A DNA stretch of 64,000 nucleotides from Helicobacter sp. (GCF_022511165.1 NZ_JAFLSB010000001.1:1-64000), one strand, 5' to 3'. Counted from the first letter of the stretch, positions 34,522 to 44,244 are shown. Translations and numbers: made by a program. The notes: generated by a model from the sequence alone, not told the origin.

Positions 34522-35398
34522 TGCCATAACCATTCTATTCTATTTACTTCAACCTGTGCAAACACAACGTATATTAGATATGCCCAAAGGCTCACTTACT
34601 AAAATTATAACATACTTAAACGACAATGGGGGACATTTCAATAAGCTTGATAGTCTTTTTATTCGTTTTTTGGGGCAACCCCAAAGTGGATTTATTGATA
34701 TGAAAGCTGAAGTATTGCCTAAAGGAGCATTTTTTAAAGCACTTGTAAGCTCAAAAGCAGCGACAAAGGAGGTTACGCTTATTCCGGGTGAGACAATGTA
34801 TTATTTTATCCGTATTTTGGCACAAGCCCTCTCACTCTCACCCCAATCCTTGCAAGAAGCCTATGATAAATACTTTCCTTACCCCGATGGAGTTATTTTT
34901 CCAGATACTTATAGTCTTCCTGTTGGGATAAATGAAGATGAGACAATGAAGATTCTCTATCATCTTTCAATGAAACGACACGAACAAGAAGCCATAAAAC
35001 TCTGTGGCACATATGATGAGAAGGAGTGGTTTAAAAATGTCGCTATTGCCTCTGTGGTGCAAAAAGAAGCAGCAAATAATGAAGAAATGCCTATTGTAGC
35101 GGCTGTGGTGTTTAATCGTTTGAAAAAAAATATGCCTTTGCAAATGGACGGCTCACTCAATTATGGGCAATACTCTCATAGCAAGGTAACACCTGAACGC
35201 ATTCGTAATGATGACAGCCCCTATAACACTTACAAACATAAAGGTGTGCCACCTTTTCCTTCCGGGAGCGTAAGCTTACAAGCTTTAGAGGCTGTGTTTA
35301 ACCCAGCGCAGGTAGATTATCTCTATTTTGTGCGAGATAGAGCAACAGGGACGCATAAATTCAGCAAAACTTATGAGGAACATCGTAGCCATTTTTAA
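34469..35398 (+). CDS. mltG: Endolytic murein transglycosylase MltG
   Basis: MltG cuts nascent peptidoglycan strands at the inner membrane. A membrane helix at residues 4-26 is followed by a LysM-like subdomain and the YceG catalytic domain. That domain has VVQKEAANNEEMPIVAAV with the catalytic Glu, VFNRLKKNMPLQMDGSLNYG, and SPYNTYKHKGVPPFPSGSVS; FVRDRATGTHKFSKTYEEH ends the protein. Of the in-frame ATGs (34421, 34451, 34469), 34469 has GGAG upstream and starts a plausible short cytoplasmic tail. The gene overlaps the 5' end of the divergent AsmA-like gene. 309 aa. Confidence 0.93.
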   Translation: MPKKITILTILLDLIFIIAITILFYLLQPVQTQRILDMPKGSLTKIITYLNDNGGHFNKLDSLFIRFLGQPQSGFIDMKAEVLPKGAFFKALVSSKAATKEVTLIPGETMYYFIRILAQALSLSPQSLQEAYDKYFPYPDGVIFPDTYSLPVGINEDETMKILYHLSMKRHEQEAIKLCGTYDEKEWFKNVAIASVVQKEAANNEEMPIVAAVVFNRLKKNMPLQMDGSLNYGQYSHSKVTPERIRNDDSPYNTYKHKGVPPFPSGSVSLQALEAVFNPAQVDYLYFVRDRATGTHKFSKTYEEHRSHF

Positions 35399-35526
35399 GT
35401 TTTATTTGCTTTTAAGTTAAATTATTTCATAGTTAGCAAATTAAATTTTTGTTTAACTTTTATTATTTTCAAGTTATTTTTTGAACAATTTTTAATCAAG
35501 AGTAAAGAATAAGGGCAAATAAGGTA

Positions 35527-36486
35527 ATGATGTTTAATAAGATTGCTATCATAGGAGGTTCGGGCAATGTCGGCTCCCACATCGCCTTTTTAGGTGCAAT
35601 GAGAGGAGTGGCAAAAGAATTTCTCCTTTTTAGTATCGATGTGCCTCGTTGTAAGGGTGTTGGGCTTGATATTTCACAGGCTGCAGCAATCTTTAATCTC
35701 CCTATTTATGTGCGAGGCTGTGAATCTTATGAGGAATTTGCTGAGTGTGAGATTATCATTATCACTGCAGGATTCCCACGCACCCCACAGATGAGTCGCG
35801 ATGATTTATTACTCAAAAACGCACAAATTATGCAAGAAATTACACAAAATATTGCAAAAGTAGCTCCCAACGCATTGCTTATTGTTGTTTCAAATCCTCT
35901 TGATGCGATGTGTCTTGTGGCAAAAGAATGGAGTGGATTTGAAAAACATCGCGTAATAGGTATGGCAGGCATACTTGATAGTGCAAGGCTTACTTATGAA
36001 AGCAAAGTAATACTCAATGACTTTACAAAACATATTGAATCTTATGTATTGGGAGCGCATAGTGATGATATGCTGCCTTTGTTGCGCCATTGTATGTGTG
36101 ATGGCAAGAGCCTTACTGATGTATTAGACTCTCAAATGCAAGAGGAAGTGATAAAGCAAACAAAGGGTGGTGGAGCAAAGATTGTTGGCTACTATAAGCA
36201 AGGTAGTGCGTATTTTGCTCCTGCAAGTGGAGTGATTAAAATGCTTGAGCTCATTGCTACTCCAAGAGAAGATGTGCTAGTATGTAGTGTCTATACAGAG
36301 GGTGAATACGATATGGAAGGTATTTATATTGGACTTCCTATCAAATTGAGTAAACAAGGAGTAAAGCAAATTGTAGAGCTACCATTAAACGAACAAGAAC
36401 AAAAAATGTTAAAAATCTCTGCATTAGGTATCAAAAAACAAGTTGAGATTCTTAAAAATAATGGATTGTTAAAAAAGAGAATCTAA
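35527..36486 (+). CDS. mdh: Malate dehydrogenase
   Basis: This 319-aa NAD-dependent dehydrogenase has GGSGNVGSHIA (dinucleotide binding), FPRTPQMSRDDLL with the substrate-binding Arg residues of the mobile loop, VVSNPLDAM, and the catalytic His in LGAHSDDMLP. The MSRDDLL loop favours malate over lactate. It lies 39 bp before oorD, on the same strand, linking two TCA-cycle steps. Start is one of two adjacent ATGs after AAGGTA. Confidence 0.9.
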   Translation: MMFNKIAIIGGSGNVGSHIAFLGAMRGVAKEFLLFSIDVPRCKGVGLDISQAAAIFNLPIYVRGCESYEEFAECEIIIITAGFPRTPQMSRDDLLLKNAQIMQEITQNIAKVAPNALLIVVSNPLDAMCLVAKEWSGFEKHRVIGMAGILDSARLTYESKVILNDFTKHIESYVLGAHSDDMLPLLRHCMCDGKSLTDVLDSQMQEEVIKQTKGGGAKIVGYYKQGSAYFAPASGVIKMLELIATPREDVLVCSVYTEGEYDMEGIYIGLPIKLSKQGVKQIVELPLNEQEQKMLKISALGIKKQVEILKNNGLLKKRI

Positions 36487-36525
36487 GATAATATCACTTA
36501 AATTTTAGGTAAGAAAGGAAGGAAA

Positions 36526-36837
36526 ATGGGTATTAAAAAAGCACCGCAAAATGTGCCAGTATGGATTGATGAAACACGTTGCAAAGCGTGCGATGTATGT
36601 GTATCGCTTTGTCCAAGTGGCGTTTTAGGTATGAGAAAAGATGAGCATAGAATTTTGGGTAAAATCATCTCTGTGGCACACCCAGAGAGCTGCATTGGTT
36701 GTAGAGAATGTGAGCTACATTGCCCAGATTTTGCTATTTTTGTCGCCGATAAAGATGAATTTAAATTTGCTAAAGTCAGCAAAGAAGCACAAGAAAGAGC
36801 GGCAAAAGTCAAAGAAAATAAATTTATGGTTCTATAA
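36526..36837 (+). CDS. oorD: 2-oxoglutarate:acceptor oxidoreductase subunit OorD
   Basis: This 103-aa ferredoxin-like subunit has two [4Fe-4S] motifs, CKACDVCVSLCP and CIGCRECELHCP. It passes electrons from the OorAB catalytic core. The gene begins the conserved oorDABC order and follows AAGGAAGG at good spacing. Confidence 0.95.
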   Translation: MGIKKAPQNVPVWIDETRCKACDVCVSLCPSGVLGMRKDEHRILGKIISVAHPESCIGCRECELHCPDFAIFVADKDEFKFAKVSKEAQERAAKVKENKFMVL

Positions 36838-36846
36838 GGAGAGAGT

Positions 36847-37971
36847 ATGCGTGAGTTAATTACAGGAGGAAATGAGCTTGTCGCGTTAGCCGCGATAGAG
36901 GCGGGTTGTCGTTTTTTTGGTGGGTATCCTATCACACCCTCAAGTGATATTGCCCACGAAATGAGTGTAGAGCTTCCAAAAATTGGTGGAAAATTTATCC
37001 AAATGGAAGATGAGATTAGTGGTATTGCTGTGGCTTTGGGTGCTTCTATGAGTGGCACAAAGGCAATGACAGCTACTTCAGGTCCGGGTATTTCGCTTAA
37101 ATCTGAACAAATTGGTTATGGTTTTATGGCAGAGATTCCGCTTGTTGTGGTTGATGTAATGCGTGGCGGTCCTTCTACCGGGCTACCTACACGCGTATCA
37201 CAAGGTGATGTCAATCAAGCTAAATCACCAAGCCACGGGGATTTTTGTTCTATCGCTATTGCAGTTGGAAATTTGCAAGAAGCTTATACGCAAACAATTC
37301 GCGCCTTTAATCTTGCTGAAAAATATATGACGCCAGTATTTTTGCTCCTTGATGAAACGATTGGACATATGCACGGCAAAACACTTATTCCAGATTTAAA
37401 AGATATTGAGCCTACAATTTATAAAAGAAGAGAATTTAAAGGTGATCCTAAAGATTATGAACCCTATGCTGTGCCACAAGATGAGCCAGCTATCTTAAAT
37501 CCATTCTTTAAGGGCTATAAATATCATATTACCGGACTTCATCATAGTGGAAGCGGTTTTCCAACCGAAGATGAAAAACTCTCACAAAATCTTATTGATA
37601 GACTCTTTAATAAAATAGAATCTCGCGTTGATGATATTGTAGAGTATGAGGAATATATGCTTGAAGATGCAGAGATTGCTATTGTTGCCTATGGTTCTGT
37701 TTCGCTTTCTGTAAAAGAAGCGATTCATACTTTGCGTAAGCAAAATATAAAAGTAGGACTTTTCCGCCCTATCACACTTTGGCCTAGCCCTGCAAAGCAG
37801 CTTAAGGCTCTTGGTAAAAAATTCTCAAAAATCCTAATGATTGAGCTTAATAAGGGACAATACAGACAAGAAGTAGAACGCATTATACAAAAAGATGTTG
37901 TATTTCTAGGCAAGGCAAATGGTCGCACTATTTCGCCCACAGAGATTATTACAAAAATCAAGGAGATGTAA
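36847..37971 (+). CDS. oorA: 2-oxoglutarate:acceptor oxidoreductase subunit OorA
   Basis: This 374-aa alpha subunit has GCRFFGGYPITPSSDIAHEM near its N-terminus, the TPP-pyrimidine domain signature of pyruvate/2-oxoglutarate:ferredoxin oxidoreductases, followed by FIQMEDEISGIAVALGASMSG. The C-terminal transketolase-like domain has VGLFRPITLWPSP. In helicobacters this complex replaces 2-oxoglutarate dehydrogenase and is essential for making succinyl-CoA. It starts 9 bp after oorD. Confidence 0.96.
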   Translation: MRELITGGNELVALAAIEAGCRFFGGYPITPSSDIAHEMSVELPKIGGKFIQMEDEISGIAVALGASMSGTKAMTATSGPGISLKSEQIGYGFMAEIPLVVVDVMRGGPSTGLPTRVSQGDVNQAKSPSHGDFCSIAIAVGNLQEAYTQTIRAFNLAEKYMTPVFLLLDETIGHMHGKTLIPDLKDIEPTIYKRREFKGDPKDYEPYAVPQDEPAILNPFFKGYKYHITGLHHSGSGFPTEDEKLSQNLIDRLFNKIESRVDDIVEYEEYMLEDAEIAIVAYGSVSLSVKEAIHTLRKQNIKVGLFRPITLWPSPAKQLKALGKKFSKILMIELNKGQYRQEVERIIQKDVVFLGKANGRTISPTEIITKIKEM

Positions 37972-37972
37972 G

Positions 37973-38806
37973 ATGGCTTTTAATTACGAAGAATATTTGC
38001 GAATGAATAAAATGCCAACACTTTGGTGTTGGGGCTGTGGCGATGGTGTAATCTTAAAAAGTGTAATACGCGCCATTGATGGACTTGGTTGGAATATGAA
38101 TGATGTGTGTATCGTGAGTGGGATTGGCTGTTCAGGACGATTTAGCTCGTATGTAAATTGTAACACAGTGCATACAACACACGGGCGAACAATGGCGTAT
38201 GCCACAGGCATTAAACTCGCTAATCCTGATAAAAAAGTTATCGTTATTTCAGGCGATGGGGATTCAATGGCAATTGGTGGTAACCACACAATCCACGCGT
38301 GCAGACGCAATATTGATTTGAATCTTGTAATGATTAATAACTTCATTTATGGACTTACAAATTCTCAAACTTCGCCTACTACACCAAAAGACTTTTGGAC
38401 GGTTACAGCCCAATATGGCAACATCGATCCTAACTTTGATCCTTGCGAAGTGGCGAGTGCAGCGGGTGCGACTTTTGTTGCTCGTGAAAGCGTGATTTCA
38501 CCCAAAAAGCTTGAAAAAGTCCTTATGGAAGGCTTTACGCACAAAGGCTTTAGCTTCTTTGATGTTCATAGTAACTGCCATATTAATCTTGGACGCAAAA
38601 ATAAGATGGGCGAAGCAACTTCTATGCTTAAATGGATAGAATCTCGCCTTGTTTCTAAGAATAAATTTGAGACGCTATCACCCGAAGAGCGTGTGGGTAA
38701 ATTCCCCACAGGTGTGCTTAAACATCAAACAGATAAAATCGAATATACACAAGCTTATGATGGTGTTATCGCTAAAGCCAAAGCTAAAGCAGGGGGTGCA
38801 AAATGA
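37973..38806 (+). CDS. oorB: 2-oxoglutarate:acceptor oxidoreductase subunit OorB
   Basis: This 277-aa beta subunit binds thiamine diphosphate: WCWGCGDGVILKSVIRA near the N-terminus, then GDGDSMAIGGNH and LVMINNFIYGLTNSQ, the Mg-TPP GDG...N motif. The frame is open upstream into oorA, but the ATG at 37973, one base after the oorA stop, has AGGAG within the end of oorA and starts the conserved N-terminus. Its last 4 bp overlap oorC (ATGA). Confidence 0.96.
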   Translation: MAFNYEEYLRMNKMPTLWCWGCGDGVILKSVIRAIDGLGWNMNDVCIVSGIGCSGRFSSYVNCNTVHTTHGRTMAYATGIKLANPDKKVIVISGDGDSMAIGGNHTIHACRRNIDLNLVMINNFIYGLTNSQTSPTTPKDFWTVTAQYGNIDPNFDPCEVASAAGATFVARESVISPKKLEKVLMEGFTHKGFSFFDVHSNCHINLGRKNKMGEATSMLKWIESRLVSKNKFETLSPEERVGKFPTGVLKHQTDKIEYTQAYDGVIAKAKAKAGGAK

Positions 38807-39360
38807 TACATCAACTACGATTTACAGGAGTAGGTGGGCAGGGTGTGCTTCTTGCAGGTGAAATTCTCGCTGAAGCGCAAATTAGAGACAAAGGCTATGG
38901 CGTTCAAGCAGCGACTTATACAAGCCAAGTGCGTGGAGGACCCACAAAGGTGGATATTCTCCTTAGTGATGAAGAGATTCTCTATCCTTATGCAAATGAG
39001 GGCGAGATTGAATTTATGCTCTCTACTGCACAAGTGAGCTATGATTCTTTTAAAAGTGGCGTTAAAGAAGGAGGCATTATTGTTGTTGAATCAAACCTCG
39101 TGCGCCCAAGCGATGAAGATAGAAAGAAATTTAAAATTTATGAGATTCCTATCATTACGATTGCTAAAGAAGAAGTGGGCAATGTTGTAACTCAATCTGT
39201 TGTAGCCCTTGCCATTACGGCTACTTTTACGCAATGTGTTGCAAGAGATCTTGTGTTTGAAACAATGATAAAAAAAGTTCCTGCTAAAGTGCAAGAAGAA
39301 AACAAAAAAGCTTTTGAGCTAGGTGAGAAATACGCCAAAATTGCTAAAGAAAAAGCTTAA
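38803..39360 (+). CDS. oorC: 2-oxoglutarate:acceptor oxidoreductase subunit OorC
   Basis: This 185-aa gamma subunit has FTGVGGQGVLLAGEILAEA at its N-terminus and TSQVRGGPTKVDILLSDEEI, both typical of the family. The gene ends the oorDABC operon and is followed by a strong intrinsic terminator. It overlaps oorB by 4 bp. Confidence 0.95.
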   Translation: MIHQLRFTGVGGQGVLLAGEILAEAQIRDKGYGVQAATYTSQVRGGPTKVDILLSDEEILYPYANEGEIEFMLSTAQVSYDSFKSGVKEGGIIVVESNLVRPSDEDRKKFKIYEIPIITIAKEEVGNVVTQSVVALAITATFTQCVARDLVFETMIKKVPAKVQEENKKAFELGEKYAKIAKEKA

Positions 39361-39396
39361 ATAGCCTCTTTTTCTGTCTTTTTTTTTACAGCCTAA

Positions 39397-39430
39397 AAGA
39401 ATTGCCTCTTTTAAGGCAATTCTTACTTTT
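39397..39430 (+). terminator. Terminator of the mdh-oorDABC operon
   Basis: AAGAATTGCCT (39397-39407) and AGGCAATTCTT (39414-39424) form a perfect 11-bp stem with a 6-nt loop, followed by ACTTTTAT. A run of nine T residues also lies just upstream, at about 39379-39387. Confidence 0.85.
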
Positions 39431-39459
39431 ATACTTCCTCTTGTGTTATGTTTTTATGC

Positions 39460-39465
39460 TAAAAT
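39460..39465 (+). promoter_or_regulatory. clpS -10 candidate
   Basis: TAAAAT within TATGCTAAAATTGTA, 31 bp before the clpS GTG. The same TGCTAAAATTGTA occurs before the lipoprotein gene (50924-50936). Confidence 0.4.
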
Positions 39466-39496
39466 TGTAGTTCTATATCTTTATTAAAGGATTCTT

Positions 39497-39799
39497 GTGG
39501 CGCATACAGCATCTGAAACGCATATTGAAAATTTACTTGAAGAGCCTAAACTCTATCGTGTATTGCTTCTTAATGATGATTATACAGCTATGGATTTTGT
39601 AACGCAGATTCTTATAGAAGTGTTTGATAAAACTTCTGATGAAGCAACTGCCATTATGCTTAAGATTCACAACGAAGGCAAGGGAGTGTGTGGTATTTAT
39701 ACCTATGATATTGCCGAGCTTAAAAGTCAGATTGTAAGCCAAAAAGCGAAGCAGCAAGTTTATCCATTGCGAGTTATTATAGAAGAAATGCCTTCTTAG
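39497..39799 (+). CDS. clpS: ATP-dependent Clp protease adaptor ClpS
   Basis: ClpS delivers N-degron substrates to ClpAP. The 100-aa protein has LYRVLLLNDDYTAMDFVTQIL and AIMLKIHNEGKGVCGIYTYDIAE, covering the conserved N-end-rule pocket (Asn-Asp-Asp-x-x-x-Met and the HxxG loop). Translation starts at GTG 39497 after AAAGGA. It is 8 bp upstream of clpA, as in many proteobacteria. Confidence 0.95.
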   Translation: MAHTASETHIENLLEEPKLYRVLLLNDDYTAMDFVTQILIEVFDKTSDEATAIMLKIHNEGKGVCGIYTYDIAELKSQIVSQKAKQQVYPLRVIIEEMPS

Positions 39800-39807
39800 G
39801 AGCAAAA

Positions 39808-42066
39808 ATGATAGGACAAAATCTCACGCTTATTTTTAATGATTCAATTGATATTGCGCGGGAAATGCGCCATAATATCCTCACAACAGAACATCTTTTT
39901 CTTGCCACACTCAACAATACTCAAGGAAAATCTATCTTAGCAAGATGTGGGGGTAATATCCAAGAGATGCGCCGCCAAACAAACCTTTATCTACAAAAGT
40001 ATGTGCCATTTTCGCACGAGCTTACAAAAAATCCCATACAAACTCCCGCCCTTGATAGAATCATAGAAACAATGGTAAAACACGCCCAAAATAGCAATCG
40101 TCAAAGTGTCGATGTGGGCGATTTACTTGCTTCGATTATGGAAGAAACTCAAAGCTTTAGCACACAGATTCTCAAATCTCAAGGCATTGATAGGCTAAGT
40201 GTGCTTGAAGTCATCACACAGCAAGAGCAAGATTACCAAGAGCAGCCAGATATGAAAGAATCAATAGAGAGCTATCTTGCTAAATACACAAAAAATCTTT
40301 CTACTTTTGCAAAAGAGGGCAAAATAGATCCTGTGATAGGGCGCAATGAGGAGATTTGGCGTGTGAGTGAGATTCTCTGTCGGCGCAAAAAAAATAATCC
40401 TATACTTGTGGGCGAGCCGGGTGTGGGTAAAACTGCCATAGCTGAAGGTTTAGCCCTTGAAATTTATCATAAAAGATTGCCAAAAGCACTTCATAACGCA
40501 CAAGTTTTTGCGCTTGATGTAGGAGCTATGATTTCAGGAAGTAAGTATCGAGGTGATTTTGAAAAACGTCTTAAAGGTGTGTTAAAAGAAATTGCACAAG
40601 TCCCTCATAGTGTGCTTTTTATCGATGAGATTCACACGATTGTGGGTGCGGGGGCAACTTCAGGCTCAAATCTTGATGCCTCAAATCTCCTTAAACCCGC
40701 TCTTGCAAATGGCACATTGCGTTGTATTGGTGCGACAACATTTAGTGAGTTTAAAACACATTTTGATAAAGACAAAGCTCTCTCACGTCGCTTTAGCAAA
40801 ATCGAGGTAAAAGAGCCAAGTTTGGAAGATTGCTACAAAATCATAGAGGGTTTAGCCCCGATTTATGAGGCATATCATCATATCAAATACACTAAAAGTG
40901 CGCTCAAGGCTTGTGTTGATTTATCTGCACGATACATAAGCGATAAATTTCTCCCCGATAAAGCTATTGATTTGCTTGATGAGGTGGGTGCAAATAGCAA
41001 GATCTATCGCACAGATAAACACAGCACACCTACAATTACCATTAGGGATATAGAAAGCATTTTAAGCAAAAGTGTGCATATTCCCAAAAGTTCTATTAGC
41101 ACAGATGAGAGTAAAGCGCTTTTACATTTATCAAGCAAACTCAAAGAGCGCATATTCTCACAAGATAAGGCTATTGATGAACTAAGCAATGTGATAAAAA
41201 CAAACAAAGCAGGCTTAGGCGAAAGTAATAAACCTATTGGAAGCTTTGTTTTTGCAGGACCAAGTGGTGTGGGCAAAACAGAGCTTGCTAAAGAATTAGC
41301 AAAGATTCTAGGCATAGGCTTTGTAAAATTTGATATGAGCGAATATATGGAGGCACATTCTGTTTCTCGCCTCATTGGCGCACCTGCTGGATATGTAGGC
41401 TTTGAGCAAGGGGGGTTGCTTGTTGATGCTGTGAGGAAAAATCCTCATTGCGTGCTTTTGCTTGATGAGATTGAAAAAGCACACGCTGATATTTATAATA
41501 TTTTATTGCAGATTCTAGATTCTGCAAGCTTGACAGATAATGCCAATAATAAAGCAGACTTTAAAAATGTGATTGTAATTATGACAAGTAATGCCGGAAG
41601 CAAGGAGGCAAATACTTTAGGCTTTAGAGCAGATATGCAGAGCAAAAATGAAAATGCGATTAAATTACTCTTCTCACCCGAGTTGCGTAGCCGTATTGAT
41701 AGCGTGATTCATTTTAATCCTTTGGGCTTAAAAGAATATATGCTCATTGCGCAAAAATATATCAACGACCTTGCCTCCACGCTTGTTGCGCGGCGCATTA
41801 ATCTAAGTATAGATTCAAAAGCTCTGCGCTATCTTGCCTCACAAAGTATGGATAAGGCTCTTGGTGCGCGTGAGATGAAAAAAATCATCGATAGCCAAAT
41901 TAAACTTCCATTAAGTGATGAGATTCTCTTTGGGGCGCTCAAAAAAGGAGGCGAGGTAAAAATTACCCTCAAAACCTCAAAAGGTGCGCCATCACACATT
42001 AATCTTGTGTGCAACGCATTGCATAAAAAATCTAAAACAAAAAAAGATGTTGCCCCAGCTCTTTAA
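39808..42066 (+). CDS. clpA: ATP-dependent Clp protease ATP-binding subunit ClpA
   Basis: This 752-aa unfoldase has an N-terminal Clp-N repeat domain ([20 protein letters not shown]), a first AAA module (GEPGVGKTA near residue 204, [13 protein letters not shown]) and a second module ([10 protein letters not shown] near residue 486, LLDEIEKAH). There is no long ClpB-type middle coiled coil, so it is ClpA. It follows clpS by 8 bp and overlaps the downstream DUF815 gene by 20 bp. Confidence 0.96.
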   Translation: MIGQNLTLIFNDSIDIAREMRHNILTTEHLFLATLNNTQGKSILARCGGNIQEMRRQTNLYLQKYVPFSHELTKNPIQTPALDRIIETMVKHAQNSNRQSVDVGDLLASIMEETQSFSTQILKSQGIDRLSVLEVITQQEQDYQEQPDMKESIESYLAKYTKNLSTFAKEGKIDPVIGRNEEIWRVSEILCRRKKNNPILVGEPGVGKTAIAEGLALEIYHKRLPKALHNAQVFALDVGAMISGSKYRGDFEKRLKGVLKEIAQVPHSVLFIDEIHTIVGAGATSGSNLDASNLLKPALANGTLRCIGATTFSEFKTHFDKDKALSRRFSKIEVKEPSLEDCYKIIEGLAPIYEAYHHIKYTKSALKACVDLSARYISDKFLPDKAIDLLDEVGANSKIYRTDKHSTPTITIRDIESILSKSVHIPKSSISTDESKALLHLSSKLKERIFSQDKAIDELSNVIKTNKAGLGESNKPIGSFVFAGPSGVGKTELAKELAKILGIGFVKFDMSEYMEAHSVSRLIGAPAGYVGFEQGGLLVDAVRKNPHCVLLLDEIEKAHADIYNILLQILDSASLTDNANNKADFKNVIVIMTSNAGSKEANTLGFRADMQSKNENAIKLLFSPELRSRIDSVIHFNPLGLKEYMLIAQKYINDLASTLVARRINLSIDSKALRYLASQSMDKALGAREMKKIIDSQIKLPLSDEILFGALKKGGEVKITLKTSKGAPSHINLVCNALHKKSKTKKDVAPAL

Positions 42067-42811
42067 TTTCTCGTGGGAAGAGGTTCTTGCGTGTGTGTAT
42101 CGCCCTGCATTTGAGAGTTTTAGTGGATATTTTAAGCCCATTTGCGATTTTCATAGAGAGATAAAACTCATTGGTTTAGATAAAGAAATGGCTTCCCTCA
42201 AGCACAATACCCAAGCTTTTTTGCAAGGAGAAAAAGCATCTAATGTCTTGCTTTGGGGGGCAAGGGGCTGTGGCAAAAGCTCACTTATGCAGCTTAGTTT
42301 AAGCTCTTTTTTGCACCCTCGCTCGCCTTTACGCATTATTGAACTAAGTAGAGAATCTTTAGGGCTTATGCCTATGGTGCAAGATTGTGTGCGGGACTTA
42401 GCTTATAAATTTATTATTGTCTGTGATGATTTGTATTTTGAGGCAAATAATCAAAACTACAAATCCCTCAAAAGCACCCTTGAAGGCTCTTTTGAAAACA
42501 AAGCTCAAAATGTGCTTTTTTATACTACCTCAAATCATCGCCACCTCATAAATGAATCCTACCCCCAAGATACACTTCATCTCAATGATGCCCAAGATGA
42601 AATCCTCTCTTTAAGTGATCGGTTTGGGCTAAGCATAGGATTTTATACTTTGAGTCGTGTGCAGTATTTGGAGCTTGTTGAGCATTTTCTTCAATCCCCA
42701 CTTGATGAAAACCTAAAATTAAAAGCATTGCAATTTAGCACACTCAAAGGCTCACATTCTCCTCGCATAGCACAAGAATTTTGCACCCTTTATCATAATG
42801 GGATTTTCTAA
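42047..42811 (+). CDS. DUF815-family AAA ATPase
   Basis: This 254-aa ATPase has LIGLDKEMASLKHNTQAFLQG, Walker A GARGCGKSSLM, Walker B-like FIIVCDDLYFE, and YKSLKSTLEGSFENKAQNVLFYTTSNHRHL, all characteristic of DUF815. The frame is open further upstream, but the ATG at 42047 starts [13 protein letters not shown] and overlaps clpA by 20 bp, a usual spacing for coupled genes. The biochemical role of DUF815 is unknown; linkage to clpA suggests shared expression. Its 3' end overlaps the convergent hypothetical gene by 4 bp. Confidence 0.82.
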   Translation: MLPQLFNFSWEEVLACVYRPAFESFSGYFKPICDFHREIKLIGLDKEMASLKHNTQAFLQGEKASNVLLWGARGCGKSSLMQLSLSSFLHPRSPLRIIELSRESLGLMPMVQDCVRDLAYKFIIVCDDLYFEANNQNYKSLKSTLEGSFENKAQNVLFYTTSNHRHLINESYPQDTLHLNDAQDEILSLSDRFGLSIGFYTLSRVQYLELVEHFLQSPLDENLKLKALQFSTLKGSHSPRIAQEFCTLYHNGIF

Positions 42812-43983
42812 AAATCCCTTACTTTAGGGGTTTGGAGGAGGGCTTTAGGTGGCGTGGGAGATTTACCGATGAGATAGTCATATACCCCCGCTTTAAGATA
42901 GGGCTTAAGCTCCTCAATAGGTATAACGGCTCGGTTGTCAACGCTACAATCCACTGCTATTCTCTCTCCTGTTTCTTCATCAAAGGTAGCAGGACATATC
43001 CCATCCCTATAATAAGAATAATAATAGAATAATCCACTATACTCAAAATCTCTTATAGAATCATTTTCACCCGTTATGTATTTACGAGCAAGGGATTTGG
43101 GAAGCTTATCAACTCCTCCGGTATTTAATAATTTTTTTGTTTTAATATCAAATAATACTCCTTCACTTATGCTCTCGCCCATACTTCCAGAACCATACAA
43201 ATTAGAAAACGATATATATGTGTCATTAATAAATAAAAGAACAGGACTATCCCGATATTGACTATACTCATCAATTTCCTTCTTCTCTCTTGCCTCTTGA
43301 AGTGATTGAGCCTTAGTAGCAGTAAAACCATCATCACTGGACAGAATCATTATCTGCAAATCTGGGAAATATAAAAAATCATTATACCTCGAATAACTGC
43401 CCTCGACATAATCTCTCACATAAGAGCATACCTTTGTAGCAGGACATTGCGGGGCAAAAGTAGCAAGCTTTTGTTTTTTTATACCAACTTGAAGCTCTAG
43501 GTTTTGATTTAAATTTAAATCTATATCTATATCCATATCCATAGTACTAGAATATGGAAAATTAAAACCAATCTTTGCTTTTTTATTCTTTGTTATTTTA
43601 AAGGGAATCATTGGCTCATTAGGCAGGGCAATCACACCGTGCGTAATGTTTTTCTTATATATCTGCACAAAAAAGCTCACTTCCCTCTCGCCAATCTTAC
43701 CACTATATTTGCGTAAAAGCACCTCGCCCCTATCTATCTTATAAGCTTCAACAGGATTGCGTTCTTGTCTTGAGGCAATCATATCTACTAAAGCTGCGTC
43801 TGAATTTGCCTTTTCTAGCCTCTTTATCTCCTCAATATACTTCTCTGCAGCCTTAGGCATTTGTGCCTTTATCGCTTGTAATTGTGTGAAAAATAGCTCC
43901 TCTGTGGCAGTCGCAGCTATCACAAACTGAAAGCTTAGAGCCAAAAGCCCATATATTATGCAGATTTTCTTGCAAAGTTTCAT
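42808..43983 (-). CDS. Secreted hypothetical protein with DUF3298/RsiV-like C-terminus
   Basis: This 391-aa protein carries a signal peptide (KICIIYGLLALSFQFVIAATA). A helical Lys/Glu-rich segment follows, then beta-rich sequence. Near residues 310-370, FEYSGLFYYYSYYRDG and VIPIEELKPYLKAG resemble the DUF3298/RsiV pattern, where a Tyr-rich strand is followed by IPxxELKPYL. A cysteine pair (CPATKVC) and later CPATFDEE...DCS suggest disulfides. The ATG at 43983 follows AAAGGAG. Function unknown. The upstream region contains a 14-T tract and a tandem 12-mer, so expression may be variable. Confidence 0.7.
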   Translation of the reverse strand: MKLCKKICIIYGLLALSFQFVIAATATEELFFTQLQAIKAQMPKAAEKYIEEIKRLEKANSDAALVDMIASRQERNPVEAYKIDRGEVLLRKYSGKIGEREVSFFVQIYKKNITHGVIALPNEPMIPFKITKNKKAKIGFNFPYSSTMDMDIDIDLNLNQNLELQVGIKKQKLATFAPQCPATKVCSYVRDYVEGSYSRYNDFLYFPDLQIMILSSDDGFTATKAQSLQEAREKKEIDEYSQYRDSPVLLFINDTYISFSNLYGSGSMGESISEGVLFDIKTKKLLNTGGVDKLPKSLARKYITGENDSIRDFEYSGLFYYYSYYRDGICPATFDEETGERIAVDCSVDNRAVIPIEELKPYLKAGVYDYLIGKSPTPPKALLQTPKVRDF

Positions 43984-44047
43984 TTTTACTCCTTTTAAAC
44001 ATAGCATAAGCCATTGCTTGAAATGTATCTAGGTTGGGTATTATGCG

Positions 44048-44061
44048 TTTTTTTTTTTTTT
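44048..44061. repeat. 14-base poly-T tract
   Basis: Fourteen T residues, then G and five more T, in the divergent region about 65-80 bp upstream of the minus-strand secreted-protein gene. The position resembles promoter-associated T tracts that vary in length in Helicobacter outer membrane genes. Confidence 0.75.
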
Positions 44062-44103
44062 GTTTTTGCTTAAAAGATAAAAAAGGGGGCATTTTGGGTT
44101 TGT

Positions 44104-44127
44104 TTTGATAAAGGCTTTGATAAAGGC
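44104..44127. repeat. Tandem duplication of a 12-mer
   Basis: TTTGATAAAGGC is present twice in direct succession (44104-44115, 44116-44127) in the divergent promoter region. Confidence 0.85.
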
Positions 44128-44220
44128 ATTTAAAATATATTTTTTGAAAAAGCCTTATATATGAGCTTTTTACAAAAAGTGCGAATAACTTTTGTGTGGC
44201 AGGATACACACTAGATTTGG

Positions 44221-44226
44221 TATAAT
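44221..44226 (+). promoter_or_regulatory. -10 element for the DUF305 gene
   Basis: TATAAT, preceded by TTTGG, lies 19 bp before the ATG (44245). AAAGGAG at 44233-44239 is the ribosome binding site. Confidence 0.6.
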
Positions 44227-44244
44227 ACAACAAAAGGAGATTCT

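Noticed and set aside
43853..44233. 126-codon minus-strand open frame crossing the poly-T tract
   Set aside because: It is out of frame with the secreted-protein gene and contains the poly-Lys from the homopolymer; the signal-peptide start at 43983 with AAAGGAG is clearly better.
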